A DNA stretch of 53,149 nt, from contig JAZUJE010000007.1 in the NCBI GenBank assembly GCA_045642565.1, forward strand, positions 1 to 53,149, given 5' to 3'. This document shows, one piece after another, positions 23,141-30,814 of this stretch. Both the position numbers and the translations under genes were made by a program. This DNA comes from UBA1764 sp045642565. GTDB lineage: Bacteria > Bacillota > Clostridia > Peptostreptococcales > Anaerovoracaceae. Positions within the stretch are counted from its first letter, which is position 1. The number at the start of each line of letters is the position of its first letter. The notes below the pieces were generated by a model. It was given only the letters and a program-made list of their open reading frames with translations. It was not told the DNA's origin and did no database searches.

Positions 23141-24115
23141 ATGGAAAGTAAATACTCAAAAAAGTACATAATAAGCACTGGCTTAGGACTTCAAGACGTT
23201 GATAAACTTAGCAATTCCAAGTATTTTCTGGCTGAATCCCAAAGGTATATCAATGGCGAAATATCTCTGGATGAATTAGATGGCATTATTACTTCGTACT
23301 ACAAAAATAAACCGGATGCTCTGGATCGCGGTGAAGAGGCGGATAAGGTTGCTATTCGAATTTCAAAGCTGATTTCGGATGATGCCTTTTCATTTACAGT
23401 TGGACAATTACTGTCAATTCATTCATATTTGTTTAATGGTATTATTAAAAATTCCGGCAAGTTAAGAGATTATAATTTTACTAAGCCTGAATGGGTATTG
23501 GATAATGCATCAGTAAGCTATGGTGACTATAGACAACTTAAGCAGACTTTGGAATATGATTTTAGCGTTGAACGAAACTTCAATTACAAAGGGCAGAGTA
23601 TTGACTCAATTATTGATCATCTTGCAATTTTTATAGCAAACTTGTGGCAGATTCACGCATTTGAAGAAGGTAACACCAGAACGACTGCGGTATTTGTTAT
23701 TAAATATCTTAGAAGCTTAGGCTTCGATATTACAAATGATGAATTCGCAAAAAATGCATGGTATTTTAGAAACGCTCTTGTAAGAGCAAATTATACTAAT
23801 ATTTCAAAAGGAATATTTGAAGATCGCTCATTTTTAATTTTGTTCTTGAAAAATTTATTGCTTGGTGAAAAGAACAAATTGGAAAGTAAGGAGTTACATG
23901 TGAATAATTCATCGTCTGTTGCTGAATCAAAAGAGACACGAATAGTTCACATAATGGAAAATAATCCATCTATTACGCTAAACGAGATTGCAAAAGATTT
24001 AGGTATATCCTTAAGGACTGTAAAATCATTAGTAAGCACATTGCAAACTGAAGGAGTTATTGAACGGCAAAATGGAAAACGTTATGCGCGTTGGGTTATA
24101 ATTCATAAGTCGTAA
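23141..24115 (+). CDS. Fic-domain protein with C-terminal helix-turn-helix (second Fic)
   Basis: 324 residues. The active-site motif HAFEEGNTRTT keeps the catalytic His, the acidic residue, GN and Arg, but has Ala for Pro and Thr for Gly against HPFxxGNGR; this GNTR variant is common among Fic proteins, so activity is likely. No (S/T)xxxE(G/N) motif is obvious, so inhibition may come from elsewhere. The C-terminus (ITLNEIAKDLGISLRTVKSLVSTLQTEGVIER) is a winged helix. It lies alone between surface-protein genes A and B. There is no ribosome binding site and the promoter predicts a leaderless mRNA. Low similarity to the Fic at 2546-3601, so not a recent duplicate. Confidence 0.9.
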   Translation: MESKYSKKYIISTGLGLQDVDKLSNSKYFLAESQRYINGEISLDELDGIITSYYKNKPDALDRGEEADKVAIRISKLISDDAFSFTVGQLLSIHSYLFNGIIKNSGKLRDYNFTKPEWVLDNASVSYGDYRQLKQTLEYDFSVERNFNYKGQSIDSIIDHLAIFIANLWQIHAFEEGNTRTTAVFVIKYLRSLGFDITNDEFAKNAWYFRNALVRANYTNISKGIFEDRSFLILFLKNLLLGEKNKLESKELHVNNSSSVAESKETRIVHIMENNPSITLNEIAKDLGISLRTVKSLVSTLQTEGVIERQNGKRYARWVIIHKS

Positions 24116-24121
24116 GCCATT

Positions 24122-24155
24122 AAAAAAACAGCAGGTTTAAAACCTGCTGTTTTTT
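24122..24155. terminator. Bidirectional terminator between fic2 and surface protein B
   Basis: Perfect palindrome: AAAAACAGCAGGTTTT followed by its reverse complement, T-rich on both strands. It serves the genes ending at 24115 and 24166. Confidence 0.9.
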
Positions 24156-24165
24156 GCATTACTAT

Positions 24166-26280
24166 TTATTTCACTTCGCAAAATCTTTGAATCATTGCTG
24201 ATGCTTCGGCACGGGTTAAGGTTGCCTGTGGGTCGAGCATTCCTTCGTAAAGACCTGTCCTGCCCTGCAAGATTCCTTTCATTACGCACCAATGTACAGC
24301 TTCGCTTGCCCATGAACTTACTTTGTCTGCATCCTTAAAATCGAGAAGGAACATCCAAGCTCCTGTGAAGCCCTTACCTTCTTTTTGTGCATATCTGTAA
24401 AGCATTGTTGCAAATTCTTCTCTTGTGATATTTCCTTCTTCTGGAATACCATCAGAAATTCCATATGTCTTTGCCCATGCTTTCCCAACTTCATCCCATG
24501 AAGCACCACCTTCTGTGTCACAACCGTCCATGCGAGACAGGATTGTTACCATCATTGGCCTTGTTGTTGTTCCATCAGGATCAAATGTATATGAGCCGAC
24601 ACCGTTCATAAGGCCATTGTCTAAGCAGAAGTGGATTCCATCGTGATACCACTTTGTTGTGTCAAGGTCATAGTAAACATACATCGGGCAATCACTTGTC
24701 TTTGTACATTTATCATAGCTTGCATTTGGAATAACCGGTGTTACCGGAGTTGATGGTTCACTTGAACTTGAACTACCTGAACCCGTACCACCAAAGATGA
24801 ATGGGATGAACCACCACGGGAAATCGATTTCCGGTGGAAGAGGTTCGAGAGTATTATCAAATTTCCAATTCTCAGGGATTGTACTATCACCTTTTTCAAC
24901 TGTTATATCAAGATCTTTAACGCAATGAAAAAATCCCTCATAAGTGTCGATACCATCAACCCAATCTTCTGTAGGGTAATTACCGAATGTATCAAAACTC
25001 CAATCTGTAAAATATGCTGTTATTTCTGTTAATTCGTCACAACCCAAAAACATCTGCGTATAACATCCTTCACAAAGTTCTGAAGCATAAAGAATCGGAG
25101 CCTCTTCTAAAGAAGAGCAGCCATTAAACATCCATCTATAACAGTATGGGGCCAATTTTCTTGCAGGGAGATCTGATGCTGTTTTTAATAAGCGGCATTC
25201 ACAAAACATTCCGCTATAGCACCTTTCGGCAAGGGCTTTTGCAGGGAGATTAGGAGCCTCTGTTAAAGAACTGCAGTAGTTAAACATATCTCTATAGCAA
25301 TAATCTGCAAGCACTGTTGCAGGGAGTAAATCATCCGGAACCTCTACTAATTTTGTACAATTAGAAAACATCCCTTCGTAACAGCTTTCTGCAAGTTGCG
25401 TAGATGGTAAATCTGGTATAATCTCAAGTTCAATGCACCAAGAAAACATATTGCAATAACAAGACTTTGCAAGTTTTTCTGCAGACGATAACAAATTTTC
25501 TGGAACAGCTTTTAATGTCCAACAGCCAAAAAACATATCAAAATAGCACTTGTCTGCAAGTTTAGTAGCAGGAAGCTTTGGAACTGCATTAAGCAATATA
25601 CAATCAGAAAACATATCCTGATAGCACCCTTCAGCCAAGGTTTTTGCCGGGAGTAAATCTTCTGAAATTTCGGTTAAACTGTGGCAACTATTAAACATAT
25701 ATGCATAACAATATTTACCCAGTCTGGTTGCAGGAAGTTTCAATCCTTCGATTGACTTTATATTTCCATTTGTATTCGCATCTTCAGAAAACAAACCTAC
25801 AAATGCAAAATCCGGAACCTTTTTAAGGGTCTCAAAATTTTCAGCATCCAAAAGCGACATAATATTGCCACTTAAACTAACTTTCCTTTCATCTTTAATC
25901 TTAAATCTATTATAGTTACTATCCATAATTGAATTGCAATCTTTGGCAAAAGCGTCATTGGTGCCATCACCGCCAGCTCTAAAATAAACTTTATCACCTA
26001 CGTTTGGCAGTTGTACTGTAGTATAGTCTTCATCCGATTCTGACTCTTTAATCTTGAATGTAGTCCAATTTTCACCGTCTATCAAATATTCTAACTCAAC
26101 TGTTGGAGTGTCAACGCCATCATGCTCGGGATCATATTTCTCCATGAAAATTTCTACCCCACCTTCACCGGCAGTAAAACACAAATAATCAGGGTCTTCT
26201 GCTGCATAAGCATTAGCTGAAATAATTAGTGTTAAAACAAAGATAAACGCTATACAAATAAGTAATTTCTTTTTGCTCAT
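24166..26280 (-). CDS. SLH-anchored surface protein with BspA-like CYxxMF repeats (paralogue B)
   Basis: 704 residues, the longest of the three. Signal peptide 1-26 (MSKKKLLICIAFIFVLTLI, then NAYA-AED). Same N-terminal DYLCFTA domain, then nine CYxxMF repeat units, each usually closed by a second Cys (for example KCYFDMFFGC, RCYSGMFCEC). It has the same SGSSSSSEP spacer and three SLH modules. The repeats differ from A in number and sequence while the last ~225 residues differ at only a few positions, which points to gene conversion or recent module duplication. AGAGGAAAG precedes the ATG. The leader has two copies of the AATTTGCC hairpin half, an extra ~22 nt compared with C. Confidence 0.9.
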   Translation of the reverse strand: MSKKKLLICIAFIFVLTLIISANAYAAEDPDYLCFTAGEGGVEIFMEKYDPEHDGVDTPTVELEYLIDGENWTTFKIKESESDEDYTTVQLPNVGDKVYFRAGGDGTNDAFAKDCNSIMDSNYNRFKIKDERKVSLSGNIMSLLDAENFETLKKVPDFAFVGLFSEDANTNGNIKSIEGLKLPATRLGKYCYAYMFNSCHSLTEISEDLLPAKTLAEGCYQDMFSDCILLNAVPKLPATKLADKCYFDMFFGCWTLKAVPENLLSSAEKLAKSCYCNMFSWCIELEIIPDLPSTQLAESCYEGMFSNCTKLVEVPDDLLPATVLADYCYRDMFNYCSSLTEAPNLPAKALAERCYSGMFCECRLLKTASDLPARKLAPYCYRWMFNGCSSLEEAPILYASELCEGCYTQMFLGCDELTEITAYFTDWSFDTFGNYPTEDWVDGIDTYEGFFHCVKDLDITVEKGDSTIPENWKFDNTLEPLPPEIDFPWWFIPFIFGGTGSGSSSSSEPSTPVTPVIPNASYDKCTKTSDCPMYVYYDLDTTKWYHDGIHFCLDNGLMNGVGSYTFDPDGTTTRPMMVTILSRMDGCDTEGGASWDEVGKAWAKTYGISDGIPEEGNITREEFATMLYRYAQKEGKGFTGAWMFLLDFKDADKVSSWASEAVHWCVMKGILQGRTGLYEGMLDPQATLTRAEASAMIQRFCEVK

Positions 26281-26354
26281 TTTCTTTCCTCTTTTTCTTA
26301 ATTTGCCCTTGGCAAATTATTGTACAATTTGGCAAATTGTCTTGTCTAATTATT

Positions 26355-26384
26355 ATCTTACCCCCCCCAACGAAAAAAAGTCCA
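26355..26384 (-). promoter_or_regulatory. Predicted phase-variable promoter of surface protein B (G8 spacer tract)
   Basis: Minus strand TGGACT (26379-26384), spacer TTTTTTCGTT plus G8 (plus-strand C8 at 26361-26368), TAAGAT (26355-26360). Spacer 18 bp. Apart from a few bases it is the same promoter as A and C. Confidence 0.7.
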
Positions 26385-26416
26385 GCGGTTTTTGGTATTT
26401 TTGACGTTTTTTTGCA

Positions 26417-26443
26417 TAAAAAAACGGACATTTAGATGCCCGT
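26417..26443 (-). terminator. Terminator of the DUF4160-DUF2442 pair
   Basis: ACGG(A)CAT, 4-nt loop, ATG(C)CCGT with one internal mismatch, then T7 on the minus strand. It lies 20 nt after the stop at 26464. Confidence 0.75.
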
Positions 26444-26463
26444 TATATATAAGCCAATCTTTC

Positions 26464-27039
26464 TTATCTTTTATTTTTTAACTCGCTAATACGATTCTTT
26501 ATCATTTTTCTATCTTCAGGGTTAAGCTCTTTAAGTTGTTCTGTTAACCACTCTATTTCATCATCAATGCACAATCCATACTCGCGTTCAACAGCAGCCT
26601 TTACAAGAATCCATTGGCCTCCGAATTTATAAACATCTTCGCCCTTAACAAAACGTCCATATCTGATTGCTTGCCGGAGTGTACTTTCATTTAGACCCCA
26701 CGCTTTTGTCGCATCTGACATACCGATTAAATTATCAAACAAAGTCTTAACTGTAACGCCATCAGCCCATAATTTTTCTGCCCCAATATCAATATCGTCG
26801 TTCCATGCTATTCCGCTATTACCACTTAGATGTACCCGCTTAAACAAATTATAGTTTTTTTCCAAGGCATCATACATTTTGTGCGTACCAAACACAGTTG
26901 AAACATCAAAATGCTTAACCACGCCCTCTCTAAATTCAATCTCAACAGTATAATCTTCTAAAATCTTTACAGATTTTAGCTTATGTTCATGCCAAGGCAC
27001 ATTTAAACTTCCATTTTTATAAATTCCTGTGTTTCCCAT
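26464..27039 (-). CDS. DUF2442 protein with C-terminal HTH-like domain
   Basis: 191 residues if started at the ATG at 27039; a GTG at 27000 (residue 14) would fit the domain edge equally well. Residues ~18-95 (LKSVKILEDYTVEIEFREGVVKHFDVS ... GIAWNDDIDIGAEKLWADG) match DUF2442. Residues ~105-150 (MSDATKAWGLNESTLRQAIRYGRFVKGEDVYKFGGQWIL) look like a helix-turn-helix of the type that reads a MerR/excisionase-like site. The start overlaps the end of the DUF4160 gene by 37 nt in another frame. DUF4160 and DUF2442 genes are often neighbours, and I read this as a small regulated module, possibly toxin-antitoxin-like, with this protein as the DNA-binding partner. Confidence 0.78.
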   Translation of the reverse strand: MGNTGIYKNGSLNVPWHEHKLKSVKILEDYTVEIEFREGVVKHFDVSTVFGTHKMYDALEKNYNLFKRVHLSGNSGIAWNDDIDIGAEKLWADGVTVKTLFDNLIGMSDATKAWGLNESTLRQAIRYGRFVKGEDVYKFGGQWILVKAAVEREYGLCIDDEIEWLTEQLKELNPEDRKMIKNRISELKNKR

Positions 27040-27248
27040 ATTTCTAACAATAAATCTTTATTTGCTTTAACCCAATTTTTAACTAAATTTCGTTTTGCAA
27101 TCGGAAATATTCCTTTAATTTCCTGTGTCTCAATATCAACATATGCATCATATTCGGCATAAATAATATGCAAATGAGGAGGCTCATGTTCCTTATCTCT
27201 TGGTCGCATAATAACATCAATTCCGTATAGCTGAAGCAATGTTGGCAT
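27003..27248 (-). CDS. DUF4160 protein
   Basis: 81 residues. GIDVIMRPRDKEHEPPHLHIIYAEYDAYVDIETQEIKG is the DUF4160 core with the PPHxH motif; the rest is helical (KRNLVKNWVKANKDLLLEIWE). No catalytic function is known to me. AGGAGG lies 8 nt before the ATG. It is the first gene of the pair and follows two strong, operator-laden promoters, which suggests tight autoregulation. Confidence 0.85.
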   Translation of the reverse strand: MPTLLQLYGIDVIMRPRDKEHEPPHLHIIYAEYDAYVDIETQEIKGIFPIAKRNLVKNWVKANKDLLLEIWETQEFIKMEV

Positions 27249-27264
27249 ATCAATTTCCTCCTTT

Positions 27265-27293
27265 ATTATATTTCACAAATTCGTGAAAAGCAA
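27265..27293 (-). promoter_or_regulatory. Proximal promoter of DUF4160-DUF2442 with an operator in the spacer
   Basis: Minus strand TTGCTT (27288-27293), 17-bp spacer, TATAAT (27265-27270). The spacer is filled by TTCAC-N6-GTGAA (27272-27287), an inverted repeat placed where a repressor would block polymerase. Confidence 0.7.
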
Positions 27294-27315
27294 CTGTAAA
27301 TATTTAACTGTCATT

Positions 27316-27344
27316 ATTTTACAGTTAGCTTAAGTCATTGTCAA
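27316..27344 (-). promoter_or_regulatory. Distal promoter of DUF4160-DUF2442
   Basis: Minus strand TTGACA (27339-27344), 17-bp spacer, TAAAAT (27316-27321). AACTGT-N9-ACAGTT overlaps its -10 and another TTTACAGTT half-site follows, a second set of operator-like repeats. Confidence 0.7.
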
Positions 27345-27363
27345 CTTGATAATACACAACATC

Positions 27364-27395
27364 AAAAAAAAGGCAGTTCATTTTAGAACTGCCTT
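27364..27395 (-). terminator. Terminator of surface protein C
   Basis: AAGGCAGTTC, 6-nt loop, GAACTGCCTT, then T8 on the minus strand. Confidence 0.88.
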
Positions 27396-27411
27396 CAAAA
27401 AAACACATATT

Positions 27412-29373
27412 TTATTTCACTTCGCAAAATCTTTGAATCATTGCTGATGCTTCAGCACGGGTTAGGGTTGCCTGTGGGTCGAGCATGCCTTCGTAAAGAC
27501 CTGTCCTGCCCTGCAAGATTCCTTTCATTACGCACCAGTGAACAGCTTCATTTGCCCATGAGCTTACTTTGTCTGCATCTTTGAAATCAAGAAAGAACAT
27601 CCAAGCTCCTGTGAAGCCCTTACCTTCTTTTTGTGCATATCTGTAAAGCATTGTTGCAAATTCTTCTCTTGTGATATTTCCTTCTTCTGGAATACCATCA
27701 GAAATTCCATATGTCTTTGCCCATGCTTTTCCAACTTCGTCCCATGAAGCGCCGCCTTCTGTATCACAACCATCCATGCGAGATAGGATTGTTACCATCA
27801 TTGGTCTTGTTGTTGTTCCATCAGGATCAAATGTATATGAGCCGACACCGTTCATAAGTCCATTGTCTAAGCAGAAATGGATTCCATCGTGATACCACTT
27901 TGTTGTATCAAGATCGTAATAAACATACATCGGGCAATCACTTGCTTTTGTACATTTGTCATAGCTTGCAGTTGGGATAACAGGTGTTACAGGAGTTTTT
28001 GGCTCACTTGAACTTGAGCTGCCAGAACCTGTACCGCCCCAAATGAATGGAATGAACCACCATGGGAAATCGATTTCCGGTGGAAGAGGTTCGAGAGTTT
28101 TTTCAATAGTCCAGTTTTCTGGAATATTGGACCCTGTGCGTTCTTCAAACTCTGTTTCAAGTTCTGGAAGACATTTGAATGTTCCATTTTCTGCAACGCC
28201 TTCAAGCCAATATGATGTGTCAATCTGTCCATATTCGTTTTCTGTTGTATCCCATGCGGTAAAATATGCTGTTACTTCAGATAAATTGCTACATCCATTA
28301 AACATACCTACATAGCAAGAATCCGCCAATTCCATTGCAGGAAGTTCTGGAGCTGTCGTTAAATTTTCACAGCCAGAAAACATTGATGCATAGCAAGCAA
28401 AAGCAAGGTTTCTTGCAGGAAGCTCTGGAGCTACCGTTAATCCTGATTGTGTAAACATTCCACTATAACAGCTATCCGCAAGAACAGTTGCACGAAGTAG
28501 AAGTGTAGGAACAGTCTGCAATGCAACACAATTTCTAAACATTTCCCCATAACACGATTCTGACAGCATTGTTGCAGAGAGCAATTTTTGCGGTACATTT
28601 TCAAGCCCACAATACGCAAACATTTGATAATAGCAGTTTTTTGCAAGCCGTGTTGCTGGGAGCAATTTTTCCGGAATACTTTTTAATGCGGAACATGTCC
28701 AAAACATACACATATAGCATCCCTCTGGCAATGTTGTCGCAGGAAGGAAATTTTCTGGTACAGAGCTTAATCCACAACAATTGTAAAACATACCTGCATA
28801 GCAATATTTACCTAAAGTTGTCGCAGGGAGTCGCAAATTTTCAATAGATACTATGTGTGGTATTGTATCATCTAAAGACATAAAAAGGTGTGTGAATGCA
28901 AATTCTGGAACCTCACTAATGCTTTCAAAATTTTTGGCATCTAAAAGTGACATTACATTGCCACTTAAACTTACTTTACCATCGATTTTAAAACTATTGC
29001 GATTATACCATAGGCTGAATTTCTTTTCATCGCCTGCAGCAAAAGCTCCGTTGGTGCCTTTATTATAATCGGGATCAGCTCTAAAATAAATGCTGCCACC
29101 AGCTGACAGTTTAACAGGCGAAGCAAATTGTTCTGAAGTGTTTATAGCTAAATCTTCCCATTTGATTCTATCAAACGAATACTCCACATGCACATCAGGC
29201 GGAGTAATTCCATCATCTTCCCATTCATCATATTTTTCCATGGAAATTTTTGCATCTTCAAGTGCAGTAAAACATAAATAATCTGGTTCATCTGCTGCAT
29301 AGACATTAGCTGAAATAATAAGAGTTAAAACAAAGATAAATGCTATGCAAATAAGTAATTTCTTCTTGCTCAT
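27412..29373 (-). CDS. SLH-anchored surface protein with BspA-like CYxxMF repeats (paralogue C)
   Basis: 653 residues from the ATG at 29373, which follows AGAGGAAAG; the frame stays open to 29409 but that start has no site. The signal peptide is almost the same as in B (SANVYA-ADE). It has the DYLCFTA domain, then seven CYxxMF repeats (for example YCYAGMFYNC, GCYMCMFWTC, SCYVGMFNGC), the SSSSSEP spacer and three SLH modules. In the shared C-terminus it has a few private changes (PFIWGG, EPKTPV, TKASDC, MFFLDF, ASSWANEA-type). Its promoter tract is G9, one longer than A and B. Confidence 0.9.
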   Translation of the reverse strand: MSKKKLLICIAFIFVLTLIISANVYAADEPDYLCFTALEDAKISMEKYDEWEDDGITPPDVHVEYSFDRIKWEDLAINTSEQFASPVKLSAGGSIYFRADPDYNKGTNGAFAAGDEKKFSLWYNRNSFKIDGKVSLSGNVMSLLDAKNFESISEVPEFAFTHLFMSLDDTIPHIVSIENLRLPATTLGKYCYAGMFYNCCGLSSVPENFLPATTLPEGCYMCMFWTCSALKSIPEKLLPATRLAKNCYYQMFAYCGLENVPQKLLSATMLSESCYGEMFRNCVALQTVPTLLLRATVLADSCYSGMFTQSGLTVAPELPARNLAFACYASMFSGCENLTTAPELPAMELADSCYVGMFNGCSNLSEVTAYFTAWDTTENEYGQIDTSYWLEGVAENGTFKCLPELETEFEERTGSNIPENWTIEKTLEPLPPEIDFPWWFIPFIWGGTGSGSSSSSEPKTPVTPVIPTASYDKCTKASDCPMYVYYDLDTTKWYHDGIHFCLDNGLMNGVGSYTFDPDGTTTRPMMVTILSRMDGCDTEGGASWDEVGKAWAKTYGISDGIPEEGNITREEFATMLYRYAQKEGKGFTGAWMFFLDFKDADKVSSWANEAVHWCVMKGILQGRTGLYEGMLDPQATLTRAEASAMIQRFCEVK

Positions 29374-29427
29374 TTTCTTTCCTCTTTTTCTTAATTTGCC
29401 CCTTGGCAAATTGCTTGTCTAATTATT

Positions 29428-29458
29428 ATCTTACCCCCCCCCAACGCAAAAAAGTCCA
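29428..29458 (-). promoter_or_regulatory. Predicted phase-variable promoter of surface protein C (G9 spacer tract)
   Basis: Minus strand TGGACT (29453-29458), spacer TTTTTGCGTT plus G9 (plus-strand C9 at 29434-29442), TAAGAT (29428-29433). Spacer 19 bp, one more than in A and B with otherwise equivalent boxes. Confidence 0.7.
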
Positions 29459-29502
29459 GTGTTTTTATTTCAAAAATTTAGGTTTTTTAAAATAAGCATA
29501 AC

Positions 29503-29531
29503 AAAAGCGGCCATCTATGATGACCGCTTTA
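29503..29531 (-). terminator. Terminator of tuf
   Basis: AAAGCGG(C)CATC, 3-nt loop, GATG(A)CCGCTTT, TTTTG following on the minus strand. It ends the long ribosomal/RNA polymerase transcript. Confidence 0.8.
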
Positions 29532-29560
29532 TGTTTACCTATATTCGGTTACTAATCTAA

Positions 29561-30760
29561 TTAGTCGTTGAGTGATGCAACAACGCCGGAAGCAACTGTT
29601 CTGCCGCCTTCACGAATAGCGAATCTTAAACCTTCTTCAATAGCGATAGGTGTGATAAGTTCGATAGCCATTCTTGTGTTGTCACCAGGCATGCACATTT
29701 CTGTTCCTTCTGGGAGTGAAATTGTGCCAGTAACGTCTGTTGTTCTGAAGTAGAACTGTGGTCTGTAACCATTGAAGAATGGTGTATGACGTCCACCTTC
29801 GCTCTGCTTAAGAACGTAAACTTCTGAACCAAACTTTGTATGTGGGTGAATTGATCCAGGAGCAGCAAGTACTTGTCCTCTTTCGATTTCTGTTCTCTGA
29901 ACACCACGGAGAAGAAGACCAATGTTATCGCCAGCTTCGCCCTGATCGAGGAGCTTTCTGAACATTTCAACACCAGTTACAACAACCTGTCTCTTTTCTT
30001 CTGTAAGACCAACGATTTCTACTGTATCGCTCATCTTTACAACGCCTCTTTCAACACGGCCTGTAGCTACTGTACCACGACCTGTGATTGAGAATACGTC
30101 TTCTACTGGCATAAGGAAAGGCTTGTCTGTAGGTCTTTGTGGATCTGGAATATAGCTGTCAACAGCATCGAGTAATTCCATAACCTTGTCTGCCCATGGG
30201 CTGTTAGGATCCTGAAGAGCCATAAGAGCTGATCCTCTGATGATTGGTGTATCATCGCCAGGGAAGTCATAGCTTGAAAGTAATTCTCTGATTTCCATTT
30301 CAACGAGGTCGAGAAGTTCTTCATCATCAACCATATCACACTTATTCATGAATACGATGATGTAAGGAACGCCTACCTGTCTGGAAAGAAGGATGTGCTC
30401 TCTTGTCTGTGGCATTGGTCCATCTGTAGCAGCAACTACGAGGATAGCACCGTCCATCTGAGCAGCACCTGTAATCATGTTCTTTACATAGTCTGCGTGA
30501 CCCGGGCAGTCAACGTGAGCATAGTGTCTCTTTTCTGTTTCGTATTCTACGTGAGCTGTATTGATAGTGATTCCTCTTTCTCTTTCTTCTGGAGCCTTAT
30601 CAATGTTTGCGAAGTCTACGATCTGGTTTGTTGCTGTAGGCATCTTTGTTGCAAGAACCTTTGTGATAGCAGCTGTAAGTGTTGTCTTACCGTGGTCTAC
30701 GTGACCGATTGTGCCGATGTTAACATGTGGCTTTGATCTTTCAAATTTCTCTTTTGCCAT
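29561..30760 (-). CDS. tuf: Elongation factor Tu
   Basis: 399 residues. G-domain motifs GHVDHGKTT, RGITIN, DCPGHADY (catalytic His), NKCD and SAL are all intact; domains 2 and 3 follow and the protein ends VASGVVASLND. It delivers aminoacyl-tRNA to the ribosome as a GTP complex. Last gene of the str part, 54 nt after fusA, followed by a terminator. Confidence 0.99.
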   Translation of the reverse strand: MAKEKFERSKPHVNIGTIGHVDHGKTTLTAAITKVLATKMPTATNQIVDFANIDKAPEERERGITINTAHVEYETEKRHYAHVDCPGHADYVKNMITGAAQMDGAILVVAATDGPMPQTREHILLSRQVGVPYIIVFMNKCDMVDDEELLDLVEMEIRELLSSYDFPGDDTPIIRGSALMALQDPNSPWADKVMELLDAVDSYIPDPQRPTDKPFLMPVEDVFSITGRGTVATGRVERGVVKMSDTVEIVGLTEEKRQVVVTGVEMFRKLLDQGEAGDNIGLLLRGVQRTEIERGQVLAAPGSIHPHTKFGSEVYVLKQSEGGRHTPFFNGYRPQFYFRTTDVTGTISLPEGTEMCMPGDNTRMAIELITPIAIEEGLRFAIREGGRTVASGVVASLND

Positions 30761-30814
30761 TTTAATTTTCTCCTTTTAAACGCGTTTAGATTTTAAAATT
30801 TGCAAATTTGATAA

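Noticed and set aside
23141..24115. Fic2 as an inactive Fic because of HAF and GNTR in the motif
   Set aside because: Catalytic His, acidic residue, GN and Arg are kept; the GNTR form is common in the family.
20940..29373. Inversion-based (invertase) switching of the surface genes
   Set aside because: All three genes point the same way, no recombinase gene is present, and no inverted repeats flank the promoters; homopolymer slippage explains the pattern better.
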